From: Viola odorata
Lineage: Eukaryota > Streptophyta > Magnoliopsida > Malpighiales > Violaceae
NCBI GenBank assembly: GCA_963691705.1
Contig: OY829542.1
Coordinates: forward strand, 36,318,579 to 36,382,578
DNA: 64,000 nucleotides
Direction of reading: 5' to 3'
A program made the position numbers and the translations under genes. Position 1 is the first letter of the stretch. Each line of letters begins with the position of its first letter. The notes below the pieces were generated by a model. That model worked only from the letters and a program-made list of their open reading frames with translations, had not been told where the DNA came from and did no database searches. Below, in pieces: positions 9,670 through 20,549 of this stretch.

Positions 9670-11902
9670 ATGACAAAAAGAAAGACTCGTGCTTCTGGGT
9701 CTGAATCAATTGATGAAGAAAAAATAGAGACCATAGTCAGTACTATTACTTCTTCTGCCATTCTTGATAAACATCTCTCCGATCACGGTGCCACCCTCCC
9801 TGAGGGTTTTAAGGCTTCTGTTGCTCCTGAGTCTTTACTCCTGAATAGCGTTCTGACCGGCAATCGCAGAATCCTGTATGCTCCGATGTTTCGTTATGGT
9901 TTCCGGTTTCCAGTTGACCCATTTATCCAAGAGTTTCTTACTTCTCTGGATCTGAATCCTATTTAACTAGCCCCAAATACCTACTGTGGCATTTGTGCAT
10001 TTCTAGAACTCTGCAAGTACAAAGGAATTACATCTCCTTCCCTTGCATTACTGAAGTCTTTGTTCAAGATGTATAATCGTCGGGGTGTGATAGCGATATC
10101 ACCCCGTTATGATGATGATTTGCTCCAGAACTTCACCTGGAAAGAGCAATTTTTTGTGGTTGAGACTCCCGAGCTTCCGGAACCATGTGGCGGTCTGGTT
10201 TCAACCAGGGCGTCAAGGACAGGGCTTGGCGCCGCGTGGCTCTTGACGAGACGGAACAGGGCTGGTTTGATAAGTTGCTTAGTCTAGAAATCAGCGTTCA
10301 CACCCGCCTTCTGGCTTGCGGGACCGATATCAGAGCCTATGTTAGACGTGAGTATCGCGTCAATCTTTGATTTTCAGTATTAGTACTAACGCTGACGCTG
10401 TCTTGTGCTTTTGCAGCAACTGATCCGAAGTACGTTCCCGAGAGCGTTAGGAGGCGCCTAAAGAGACTTCGAGATAGAGAAGCGGCCGCGGCTGTTAATA
10501 TCGCCACCACTTCAGCTACTCCTTCTATTATCACTTCGATTCCTCCCCAAAAATCTTCAGTCTCTATTGCTGCCATATCAATCGCTGTCATTCCTCCCCA
10601 GTCAGTTGCTCGTAGGGCTTCCGCGAAAGGAAAGAAGAAAAGGAAGACAAGGAGCGTTGCCACTCTCCTGCCACTAATTCCGCCTTCTTCGGACGCGGCC
10701 GACTCTTCGGAAGTACCTGCCGCTGAGATACTTCTTGCACTTCTTTTTCAATGCCTTTCTGCCTTTTCTTTTGTTTTTCATTGTTTGTCTTCGTAGGTTA
10801 CTTCTCGTGCCTCTACTCCCTCACTGTCGGGAGGCAATATGGACTTGAGGCGTATTCTGACTCAACCGAGGAAGAGACAGAGGTCCACCGGAGCAGGTAC
10901 GAGCTGGTCCTCAAGCCCAGCTGATGTCAGGGAGGGGCCTCAAATCTCCCTTGACTCTTTAGCACCTCCCCTAGGCCAGATCGGTAGCATTTTTTAGAAC
11001 ACGGCCATGCCTGGGGCTTTTGAGACTTCTCCGCCTTCATTTGGCTCGGAAATGCCTCACTATTCCTCCAACGTGGTCTATACTGATGAGCTGTCGGGTT
11101 TCTCCTCCTATCAGCCCCAGGGATCGTTCGCGCCCCAGGGAGGTTCCACTTCCAACCAGTCTCATGAGACAGCTGGGCCCCAGGGAGGTTCTGCTTCCAA
11201 CCAACCTCTTTCTCCTGCCGCCCTGGTCTTTGTTCCTTCCGATGCTTCCATACTGAAGCGCTTCGGAGAGGGGAGGGTAGTGTCCAATCTTATGGCCGAC
11301 GTAAGCTCATATAACGCCACTAGGGCCATCACTCATCAGGTGGATATGACTACGCTTTGTAGTTCAGGGATTGTGGCCATGGGGGGCAATAACTCGACCG
11401 TTACTGCTTCGTTCTTGGCTGCACACATGCTAACGTCTCCTGAAGAACGAAGCACCTTTGCTACTGTGGGAGACGAGGAGCAAGAGGAAAAACAGCGGCT
11501 GCTGGAAGAGCGAGACAGATATATGACGGCCCTGGAGGCAGCCAGAGAGGAGGCAAGGGAAGCAAAGGAACAGTTGACCACTTCTAACGCTGCTCTGGCG
11601 GTTGAACAGTCAAAGATTTTGCTTTTGAGGGGAAGAAAGCAGCTTGGGTGGGAGAGAAAGCAGCCTTGGTAGAAGAGAAAACAGCGCCTGAGGCGGAAAC
11701 AACAATCAAGTGTCGCTGGTACGTTGAAAAGACTGCTTTTATCATGGCTGACTGCTTTGTGGAGATTCACGGGGAAGAATTTTATGATGGTGACACTGTT
11801 TCTAACGCCTTTTTGAAGAATTCTTCTGATCTAAACGACGAGGGCTTCCGCCTGGCCAGATTAAATGGCTACCCAGAGCAAGGGATTTCCAAAGACCAGT
11901 AG
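9670..11902 (+). pseudogene. Antisense gene 4 (element B), broken Transposase_28-like gene with introns
   Basis: It starts MTKRKTRASGSES at 9670 and keeps the domain block ILYAPMFRYGFRFPVDPF. A nonsense codon (TAA, 9964-9966) replaces a codon that is open in element D. About 36 bp are missing near 10143, followed by a frameshift. Intron 1 (10348-10416) is intact. The donor of intron 2 reads GA instead of GT (about 10725), while its acceptor (10796) remains. A stop follows near 10996 and a frameshift near 11650. The end (MADCFVEIHGEEFYDGDTV) matches the C-terminus of the D copy. It is a decayed version of the gene at 46248-48603. Confidence 0.75.
10348..10416 (+). other. Intron 1 of antisense gene 4 (element B)
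   Basis: 69 bp with donor GTGAGT, a perfect branch-point motif TACTAAC (10383-10389) and acceptor TTTTGCAG. Position and TACTAACGCTGAC are shared with elements D and E. Confidence 0.8.
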
Positions 11903-12539
11903 TAGGCAGGGTATTGTCGCCCCCTTCTTTTTATGAGGATTGAGCGTTACCCTTTTTTGTTCGTCTTTGTATATTTTTGTGTCCCTTCATAGGTATTTGA
12001 ACAATGACACTTCTATGATATCAACTTTTATTGGTGCCATTTTCCTTTCCTGTATTTCTTTTTCTTTGAATTTTTGTAGCGTGGCCTTTGCGCCCTTATC
12101 GCCCTGATCAGGCTTTGTCATGTTCGACTTAACCACTGCTTGGTCCCGTCAGGGAGGACATTCCTGAAAGAAGCATTCTTCTTTCCTTGATCAAAAGAGA
12201 CAACGAATAGGGTCTTTAGGCCCTATTCCTAAAACCGCGTCAATATCAGCGTGGTTGGCTTCACGTCTACCTTGCCGACGAGTCATACAACTCTTTTATC
12301 ACCTCGAGTGTCGCGATCTCTCGGAGTCAGAGATATCCTGCACACTCTCAATTAATATCTATTAGTAAGAAATAAGTGATAACAGACACAAATTTCCCGT
12401 AGGAGCTGATCCGCCACCATTTTAGGGTATAGGTGTCGCTTGTTATCGCTTTCTCAACCAGCTCACTTTGCCAGGGATTCCGCATCTAGTTACTTAATGG
12501 GATTTCGTGATTTTTTGCATTTCTATGATCGACAGGAAA
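11903..12539. other. Spacer between antisense gene 4 and the repeat array (element B)
   Basis: It holds the T-rich 3' side of gene 4 (TTTGTATATTTTTGTG near 11965) and unique sequence leading into the array. No coding or RNA feature is recognised. Confidence 0.5.
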
Positions 12540-13125
12540 GTGCCTCTTCCTAGTGAGCCGTCTGATCAGGACAGGCCATCACAAGGTTAGGATTTTTTAC
12601 TTTCGGCGTTACCCTCTCATCCTAGAATCGTACCTTCCCTTGGCAAGCCGTCTACATTAGCCCGACCGCAAGGATAGGATTTTCACTTCCAAGATGGAGT
12701 TACTATCTCCTTGAGGTATGCCTTTCCTTAACGAGTCGTCTCCACGAGAACGGTTGGGATAAGGATCGGGCTTTTACCTCTAGGGATACCGGTGCGTGCC
12801 TCGTCTTAGTGAATCGTCTGATCAGGACCGACCGTCACAAGGCAAGGCCTTTTCACTCCCGGGGGTGTCGGGGCGTGCCTCATCTTATGGCCCACACGTG
12901 GCTACCACAAGGATAGGACTTTTCACTCCCAACGCTAAATATTAGGTGCGCCAGGGCGTGCACTCACTTAGTGAGCCGTCGGATCCGGACAGGCCGTCAC
13001 AAGGATAGGACTTTTCACTCCTGTCGCTAAATATTAGGTGTGCCAGGGCGTGCCCTCACTTAGTGAGTCACCGGATCAGGACAAGCCGTCACAAGGATAG
13101 GAATTTTCACTCCCAGCAACCTCTT
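12540..13125. repeat. Degenerate tandem array in element B
   Basis: About seven diverged copies of a 70-95-bp unit. Anchors such as ACAAGGATAGGACTTTTCAC fall near 12571, 12668, 12758, 12837, 12907, 13000 and 13091. Between them GTGAGCCGTCTGATCAGGAC-type sequence repeats. Elements D (49159-49602) and E (33240-33760) have the same array at the same place, between the end of pol and the antisense genes. Confidence 0.85.
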
Positions 13126-13241
13126 TCTCATTTTTCTTTCATCATCTACACCCACACACGTAGCCACAAAACAAAAAAGAGCTCATTACTCAAGCGTTAG
13201 CAGGGGTTAGGGCTAGCGTTAGTAAAAAGTGCAGAGATAAA

Positions 13242-13883
13242 TCAAGATCTAGCATGATATAATTTCAAACGAGCGATGTTCCAGGAGTTAGGTAAGGGGG
13301 TACCGTCAAGTGTCTCCAGATGATACGCTCCTCTCCCGACAATACGGGTAACACGGTACGACCCTTCCCAGTTAGGACTGAGCTTCCCCCGGCGTTGACC
13401 AGTCGCTCGTTGATCCCTGAGTACCAGGTCACCTTCTTTTAGAAGTCATTCTTTGACACGCCTATTATGATAATGCGCCATTTTTTGTTTGTAGTGCGTC
13501 ATTTTTAGAAGAGCTTCCTCTTGCAATTCAGGTAGTGCGTCAAGATTCGCACGCAACCTTTCCTCATTCAGCTCTTCTCTGAAGTAAGCCACTCGTAGGC
13601 TCATGGTACCAATCTCCACGGGCGTAACGGCCTCAGTGCCCAAAGCCAGTGCAAATGGTGTCTCTCCTGTGCTGGTTTTTTTGGTCATGCGGTATGCCCA
13701 CATCACATACGGCACTTCATCTGCCCACTTCTTTTAAGATCTCTCTAGGTTCTTCTTAACACCGTTAAGGATGGCTCGGTTTGTCACCTCAGCCTGACCA
13801 TTGGTCTGGGGATGAGCCACGGAAGAGAATCTTTGCTCGATTCCAAACTCCTCGCATTGGTCTCTAAAGAATTGGCTGGTGAA
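13242..13883 (-). pseudogene. Element B integrase C-terminal part
   Basis: The minus-strand translation of 13446-13715 (TEAVTPVEIGTMSLRVAYF...) and of 13242-13445 (GDLVLRDQRATGQRRGKLSPNWEGSYRV..., ending LKLYHARS) corresponds to the integrase tail of element D. An in-frame stop at about 13443 separates the two pieces, and a second break lies near 13734. About 115 bp of spacer separates its end from the array. Confidence 0.85.
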
Positions 13884-15482
13884 TTATGTTCCGTTATCGC
13901 TGACTAGCACGCGGGGAACTCCGAAACTCATGATAACTTGGTGTTTGAAAAAATGCCAGATTTTTTCTGTCATGATGTTGGCGACCGCTTCAGCTTCCGC
14001 CCATTTGGTAAAGTAGTCTACTGCCACAACCACAAACTTTAACTGAGACCTCGCCTTTGGAAACGATCCAAGGATTTCAATTCCCCATTTCGTAAAAGGA
14101 CAAGGAGCAATGAGATCATAAATTTTGGTGGCAGGCTGTCGAGGAATCTTGGAGAATTCCTGACACTTCTGGCAGGTTCGCACGTAATCATGGCAGTCTT
14201 TCCGGATAGTGGGCCAGTAGAACCCCGATCTAAAGACTTGCGCAGCCAGGTTTCCACCAGATGCATGCATGCCGTAAATTCCTTCGTGGATTTCGCGGAG
14301 GGTATGAAGGCCCTCTTGTTCCGTTATGCACATGGCAGCCCGATGAGAGAAACATCTTCGCATCAGTTCCCCGTTAAAGTATGTACACCGTGCTGCTTGC
14401 TTTAGTAATTTCTTCTTCTCAGCGTTATTCGCTGGCAGCTCATCATATCTCAAGTATTTTATGACGGGAATTCTCCAGTCATTTTCACTTTCTTCCACGC
14501 AGAGCGTCGCCTGTTCTTCCATAAAGGATGGTACGGGTAGCTCCCGGTAGTACACCCCTTTCAGTATGGACGCTTCTGGGTTTGCTGCGAGTTTGGCGAG
14601 GTTATCCACCTCAGCGTTATCCTCTCGAGGAATATGCTCGAAGCTAACCTGTATGCCACATTTCTTTATTTCTATCAACTCGCGTTTCACTTTAGCAAGG
14701 TATTGCACCATGATGGGCTCTCTAGCTTGAGAGTGTCCCAGCACTTGGTCTATTATCAGCTTGGAGTCTCCACAAACTTTCAGCCGCAAGTCTCCCATCC
14801 TCCTAGAGTCATGTATTCCCTTGATGGAAATGCTATTTCCTATCCTTAGCCCGACTAATAACGCTTCGTATTCTGCGGCATTATTGGACAACGGTTGCAG
14901 GATTCGGATGACATATCGCACATGGATGCTGTGAGGCCCACTCATGAAGATTCCAGCCCCGGCAAGCTCTTGATTTTTAGCACCATCCATGTGTATGACC
15001 CACAGGTCGGTGTAAGTTTCAGGGAAAGGGAGATCCAACTCTTCTTTTTCTTTTTCAGTCAACTCCGTCATTGGATCCGGAGTGAAGGTGCATTCCGCGA
15101 TAAAGTCTGCTAGAATTTGAGCCTTCACAGACGGTCGAGATCGATAGTGCAAGGCATATTGTTCAAGCTCGATATCCCAAATCAGCATTCTCCCCGAGGA
15201 TTCAGGCTTCCGGAATATCCTTTTTAAAGGTTGATCCGTAAGCACAATGACAGTGTGAGCTTGAAAATATTGATCCATTTTCCGCGTGGCTTGCACCAAT
15301 GCGAACGCTATTTTCTCAATTCGGGCATATCTCAGCTCGGCATCTTTCAGGATGTGGCTTACAAAGTATACTGGGCAGTGCATATGATTGTCATCTCGCA
15401 CAAGGACCGCACTGAGCACTTCGTCAGCAACCCCAAGGTATAGGTACAGGATTTCGCCGGGCTCTGGTCTAGTCAACACCAA
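13884..15482 (-). pseudogene. Element B RNase H - second RNase H - integrase core
   Basis: 532 open codons. In order: a gypsy-type RNase H whose usual catalytic Asp-Ala-Ser is replaced (LYLYLGVADEVLS), a second archaeal-type RNase H with the carboxylates in HMDGAKN, AAEYEALL, GDSKLIIDQ and EDNAEVDNLAK, then an integrase HHCC finger (HTLREIHEG...CQKCQEF) and the start of the core. The first core carboxylate is Glu (GIEILGSF) where D and E have Asp. The frame stops right after VSDNGT. Double RNase H is characteristic of the Tat lineage. Confidence 0.88.
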
Positions 15483-16293
15483 GTCGGACGATAAATAGGC
15501 CTTTAGGCCCGCGAACGCTTCTTCACATTCTGCCGTCTATCCGAAGACGGCTTTCTTGCGTATAACTTTGAAAAAAGGGAGACACCTCTCGCCTTGCTTA
15601 GAGATGAACCGTCCCAACGCGATAACGCGCCCAGTCAGCTTCTGTATTTCCTTTACAGTTCAAGGAGATATCATGTCTTGGATAGCTTTGACCTTTGACG
15701 GGTTGGGTTGAATGCCCTTTTGGCTGACCACGTAACCCAAAAATTTACCCGTTTGAAAGGCGAACATGCACTTTCGAGGGTTCAACTTCATTTGATATTG
15801 CTTCATCACTTCGAAGACTTCCGCCATGTCAGACAGGTGATTTTTGAAGCTTTGGCTTTTGATCAGTATGTCATCGACATATGCCTCTACGTTTCGCCTG
15901 ATCTGCTTTTCAAAGACTTGATTTGCCATTCGTTGGAAGGTGGCCCCAGCATTTTTCAAAGGCATCGCTGTGTAGCAATAAGTGGCCTTCAGAGTGATGA
16001 AAGCAGTTTTCTCTTCATATAATCTTCGCTGGAAGGTACCACGAGCTCAAGTATGCGTACCCAGCAGCCTGATCAACTAGCTGATCGATCCGAAGGAGTG
16101 GGTAACAATCTTTGGGGCAGGCATCATTCAAATCTGTGAAGTCAATGCACATGCTCCATTCTCCGCTAGGCTTGGGAACCAGAACAGGGTTAGCCAACCA
16201 GGTGGGATATTGTACTTCTCGAACAAAACCAGCGTCAAGAAGTTTAGCAACTTCCCTCTCGACAGCCATTGCTTTTTTGGCAGAGAAAGCACG
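15483..16293 (-). pseudogene. Element B reverse transcriptase, broken
   Basis: Two open pieces (16015-16269 and 15660-15965) carry RT blocks: VLVPKPSGEWSMCIDFTDLN, then ATFQRMANQVFEKQ and the catalytic YVDDILIKS. About 50 bp coding for the LDANFGYHQI block of D are lost between them, and stops follow near 15660 and 15540. It cannot be active. Confidence 0.88.
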
Positions 16294-17865
16294 TCATTTT
16301 TGCTGGACCGGTTTTGCATCAGGGTTGACATTGAGTCGATGTTCCGCCACCTCCTGCGAGATACTAGGCATGTCGGAGGGTTTCCATGCAAACTCTCCTT
16401 TGCATTTATTTAACAGTTGGGCTAACTGAAAGTTTTCCTCTAGGCTGAGGTTATCGCTGACCAGAAATACGGCCCCATCTATTCTGTTAATCGAGACGTG
16501 AGTCATTTTATCTACAGGCTGAGTGCGTTTCTCATCATTTTGTTCATATGGATCCATCATCACGCATACGTACCTATCGCGACTCTTCTGAGTCATGAGC
16601 AGGTAACATTCAATCGCTAACTTTTGATTAACTTGGATTGATACCACACCGTCCCAGGATGGATATTTTAGCTTCAGGTGCTTTTGCGATATCACTGCTC
16701 CGAAATGGTTGAGGAATGGCCGCCCCAATATGGCGTTATAAGGCAGATTTAGATCCACCACCAAGAATAAAAGCTCTTCTGACCGTTTGGAGGTATCTTC
16801 CTTGAAATATACCGGCAAGGTAGTTACTCCAGTCATTGGGATAGGGACTCCGTCTACCCCAATAATGGGATTTTTACAGGGTGTAAGCTTGTTATCTGGA
16901 CGCTTCAGGAGATTGTAAGCTTCTAGTGAGAACAGGTTTACGGCGCTTCCGTTGTCAACCAGAGTTCTTCTAACTCCATGACTAGCGATAATGGGTGTAA
17001 CCACTAACGCATCGTTGTGCGGATATACCACACCCTTTTCGTCCTCTTCAGAAAAGGATAATATCATACGATCCAGGGCGCTTATCGCTTCACTCTTGAT
17101 TGACACGTCCATTCGTTTCCACTTATCTCCTAGCGCGGGTGTCAACTGTGTGGACTCATCCAGGTAAGGTGTGCCTTCAGCGATGAAGTTAATGATGGGA
17201 ACGTCCTCGTCATCAATCGTGAGCATTTCCCGGCCTCCTCTCGCGGGACCAGTGTCGTGGCCTGGGGGGCGGGAAGGTGTCACTCTGCCATCGGCTATTC
17301 TGCTTGTTGGGTTACTCTTGGCTTCTTCTCGTGTTTTCACAGTGAATTCTCCCAGATAGCCTTCCTCTACCAGGAGTTCTATTGCCGATTTGAGTTCTCT
17401 ACATGCCTCGGTAGAATGCCCTTTAGCTTTGTGAAATTTGCAATAGGCGTTTTCTCTTCTTCCCAAGGTTACTCTTGGTCTTATAGGGGCAGGATAACGG
17501 ATGGGTAGGTTTCGCTGCTCCACTATTGCTAATATTTCAGCCCTGGGTAGAACGTAGGAAGGAAGATCTGAGTCATAAACTCGTCCCTTAGGAGGATCAC
17601 CCTGCCGCTGGGTTGAGGAGTCACCAGGTTTCCCCTTTGAGGAGTTGCCTCTCCTCCGGTTAGATGTCCTAGGAATGTGATCCTTTCGCTGAGCGTAATC
17701 ATCAATGAACCGATCTTCAGAAGTAGCTGGAATAGGAGCGTTATGGGCTGGAGGTATGGCTGGCTGCATGTTTCGAATCATGTCCCTATTCTCTTCCTCT
17801 TCCATCCTCGCATCGTTGTGGGCTTTCAGCCTTAACGCATCTAAGGTGGGTGGCGGGTCAACCAT
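16294..17865 (-). pseudogene. Element B gag C-terminus, zinc-knuckle-like region and protease
   Basis: 523 open codons. A Cys/His cluster YCKFHKAKGHSTEACRELK serves as the nucleocapsid region. The aspartic protease has the active-site sequence VDNGSAVNLFS, and downstream comes the protease flap/substrate region ILGRPFLNHFGAVISQ. The frame runs into the N-terminal RT leader. Homologous to residues about 390-960 of the D polyprotein. Confidence 0.85.
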
Positions 17866-19079
17866 TAAAGCATCTCTAAGCTTTCCATAACAACAGTTTC
17901 ACTTTAAGGCCTCGATAGCGAAATCAACCGTTACACCTAGCGTTAGCGATATCTCGGCGTCAAAATAATGGAGAAAGCTCCTCAAGGATTCCTGTGTAGG
18001 TCGAACAAGGCAGCGACAGACGTCCTGATAGGGATGGCAGTACTGAATCGACTCCTGAATTTAGATTCCAGCTGCGAGAAACTGTCAATAGACCCACCCG
18101 GAAGACCTTCGAACCATAAGCGCGCAACCCCCGACAGGGTCATTATAAATATCTGACACAAAGCAGCGTCATTGTGGGTTTGGAATTGCACAAAGTCCTT
18201 CACCTTGTTAAGGTGAGAGATGGGATCTCTAGTACCATCATAGGATTATGAGGGGAGCTTCACATGTCTACTAACTCTGTGACGCCTTATACGCAGGCTA
18301 AAGGGATGGCCAGAAGTATCATCGAGAATCTCACGCACATATCGAGGCAGGGATACCTCCAAATGACGCCTACGGTCTCACGGATTCTGATCATGATGCC
18401 GCCTGGGAGTCGGACTGCGGCTCCTTGGTGAGCGAGTTCAATGCCTCCTACTGCTGGATCTTTCACTCCCTCCTGGAGATATGTCTCTGCCGATTTCATC
18501 CCTCCTTCCATCCCAACGACCTCTGTCCTCATCACGCCATTACCGCTCTTCCTGGGGAATGGGAAGTAAAGGCGCCTACGACATGTATGGTTCTACTGTC
18601 CTATGAGCAAATTGTACGAGACTGACTGGCGCATTCAATACAGGCAACGTCAGAGGGGCGCTCGCGTGCAACGGGGACGACAGTGGTCATTCTGTAATAA
18701 TGGGTGGAGTGAAAATGAACGGAGATGGGACGCCTGATCCGGAAGCGCTTGGCATGAATCTAGCAGCCAGTTCCGTTAAATGGTCCAATTGGGCGCGGAG
18801 GGCTGAAATTGAGCTCGCGAAAGGGTTATTTGCGCCGTCTATCATGGATCCCCTTGACTGAGGAGTGAAATGATTAGCCCCCACTATTTGAGACAAAGGA
18901 GTATATGGCTGGGACACAAATGTTCCCACTGCTTGCTCAAGGGACAGATCTGACGTTCCTGGAGGAACTTCTTGCACCGAGGTGGGTACATCAGAAGTGG
19001 CGAAAGCAAAAAGTCGCCTGCGGGTATCAAATGGAAGGCTAGAGGACTGAGTCAACGGCGGATCTGAATCAAAATCCAT
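17866..19079 (-). pseudogene. gag: Element B gag, N-terminal and capsid part, broken
   Basis: Begins at the ATG 19079 (MDFDSDPPLTQ), equivalent to the starts chosen in D and E. The first 130 codons are open. The capsid core (FVQFQTHNDAALCQIFIMTLSGVARLWFEGLPGGSI at 18203-18100) is present, but frameshifts and stops fall near 18680, 18540, 18285, 18245 and 17980. Confidence 0.82.
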
Positions 19080-19143
19080 AATCTTCCAATTCCCAGAAAA
19101 ACAGAGCTTGGCTATTAAGGATGCTCACTTAATTAAAACCAAA

Positions 19144-19162
19144 GCTCTCAATGAAAGCACCA
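19144..19162 (-). promoter_or_regulatory. Primer binding site of element B
   Basis: TGGTGCTTTCATTGAGAGC on the minus strand, three bases inside the 5' LTR. The same site is used by E (27201-27219) and, with one change, by D (55641-55659). The matching tRNA is not assigned. Confidence 0.75.
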
Positions 19163-19165
19163 ATT

Positions 19166-19534
19166 TGATAAGATTCAAACTGTTGGGGAAGCGGGATCTG
19201 GATTATGGCTGTCTGGAATCACTGTAGCAGCAGTCCATCATACCTGCAAAGCGCCGGAGGGGGGACTCCGGCGTAGACACTCCGATGCTTAAGTTAGTAT
19301 GGCTGTGAAATTTGGCAGAGATTTGGGTAGAGAATCAGATCTTACTTTCGATCTAGAAATGAGTGGTATTTATAGCCGAAGAAAGAAAGGTTGTTACCCC
19401 CAGGGGTGGGCCTTATCATGGGGAGATATCGCCCAGGATGACATCATCATGCGTCAGTTGGACAGGGTATCGCTAGTGAGATATTGCCAAGGAGACGTTG
19501 TCAGGGTTTCCTGGGATGGGATGACGCCGTGTCG

Positions 19535-19565
<31 letters not shown>

Positions 19566-19704
19566 CTGATGTCGACCATCCCAAGATCCTCAGTCTTACG
19601 GGGGCGGCATCCGGGTGTCGTCGCTAGTTAAGGTCTACAGAAATCCGGCTTTGACTTGAGGTGAGAAGAGGAATATACCCTTGGTGTTTCATCAATTGTT
19701 ATCA
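19166..19704 (-). repeat. Element B 5' LTR (right copy), with a 30-base poly-C tract
   Basis: 539 bp with TG...CA ends, followed by the ACATG duplication. TATAAATA on the minus strand at 19367-19374. The hairpin arms 19510-19519 and 19576-19585 flank C30 at 19535-19564. A second hairpin, CGCCGGAG/CTCCGGCG, is at 19252-19273. Confidence 0.93.
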
Positions 19705-19710
19705 ACATGT

Positions 19711-19826
19711 AATCATGCAACATGCAGAAAATTAAACACACAGTCAAATAATAATAAACACAAAATGCAATCATGCAATATGTAGAAAATTAAACACACA
19801 GTCAAACAATAATAAATAGAAAAAAA
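19711..19826. repeat. Two-copy 58-bp tandem repeat in element A non-coding DNA
   Basis: AATCATGCAACATGCAGAAA at 19711 recurs with few changes at 19769. The rest of 19705-20000 is AT-rich 3' flank of the integrase tail of A, with no gene seen. Confidence 0.75.
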
Positions 19827-20000
19827 TCCCTCCCCACACTTAGGCAGCGCATTGTCCTCAATGCGAGAATGGAACACACACAAAAGTTCTGAAAAAAAAT
19901 AAAAAGTACAGCAGAAATAAAAAGAGAAGAAATGTGGGGTTTCTCCCACAAATTACCTCTGTTAACATCGAGGGCGCGACGCTGGGTGTTCAAATCACAC

Positions 20001-20549
20001 TTAATCTGGTGGCTCCGCCATGAGGGGGTGGAAACCTTCATGGAACAACTCCAATCTATGGTCATGCACTTTGGAAACGAGGCCTGTGTCCATACTCTGA
20101 ATCGCAACCACACCATGATCATACACCTTCTTGACAAGGTAAGGGCCAGTCCACTTATGCTTCAACTTTCTAGAAAAGAGCCTAAGACAAGAATTGTAAA
20201 GTAAAACCTTTCGTCTAGTAGCAAAGGTTTTAGAAGTGGGAAACTTATCGTGATGAGTGTTAGTCTTGCTCTTGCTCGTGTCGTGGGCATGATGTGGAGT
20301 TGGATTGGCATTGGGCGTCTTGCCCTCGCTGGTCAATGCAGTGGCAGCAGTAGTTGGGGTGACGGTTTTTGTAGCCTCAAGAGTGGTCATGGTGACAGCT
20401 GGAGTCGCTGCCATGGTTTTGGGAATAAGAGGAGTGGGTACGAAGGCTACCAGAGCTAGCTGAGGAGGATCTAGGGCTGGGGTAAATGTCTTGACGTGGA
20501 CGACTGTCCATCCAAGGGCTTCGCGGTATCCTTTTAGTGTGGAAATTAA
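20001..20549 (-). pseudogene. Element A: RT N-terminal leader fused to integrase C-terminus
   Basis: Reading leftward in one frame, a short RT-entry motif (YREALGWTVVHVK, about 20475-20525) of the kind that opens Athila/Ogre RT is followed at once by a Thr/Ala-rich linker and then by an integrase end (LFSRKLKHKWTGPYLVKKVYDHGVV). RT palm, RNase H, the integrase zinc finger and catalytic core are all absent. The parts share the frame of the protease upstream, with a single stop between them (about 20548). Confidence 0.75.

Larger units (their letters stand above)
3864..19704 (-). mobile_element. Element B: Tat-lineage Ty3/gypsy retrotransposon with an antisense gene cassette
   Basis: LTRs 3864-4319 and 19166-19704 start TGATAA and end in TTATTA/TTATCA. 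A perfect 5-bp duplication ACATG (3859-3863, 19705-19709) shows insertion into element A. A PBS at 19144-19162 and leftward gag, protease, RT, double RNase H and integrase fix the orientation as minus. Past integrase come a tandem-repeat array (12540-13125) and four plus-strand genes (5126-11902). Double RNase H plus antisense coding between integrase and the 3' LTR are hallmarks of the Tat lineage (Grande/Retand-like). By eye the LTRs differ at about 24 of about 455 aligned positions. gag-pol is broken by stops, frameshifts and small deletions. Confidence 0.95.

Noticed and set aside
14190..17890. Several plus-strand frames opposite element B pol
   Set aside because: They are complements of conserved RT, RNase H and protease codons, without the promoters, introns or copy-to-copy conservation seen in the true antisense genes.
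19299..19631. Plus-strand frame in the B LTR with a poly-Pro tract
   Set aside because: It crosses the C30 homopolymer and LTR regulatory sequence and is not kept in the left copy.
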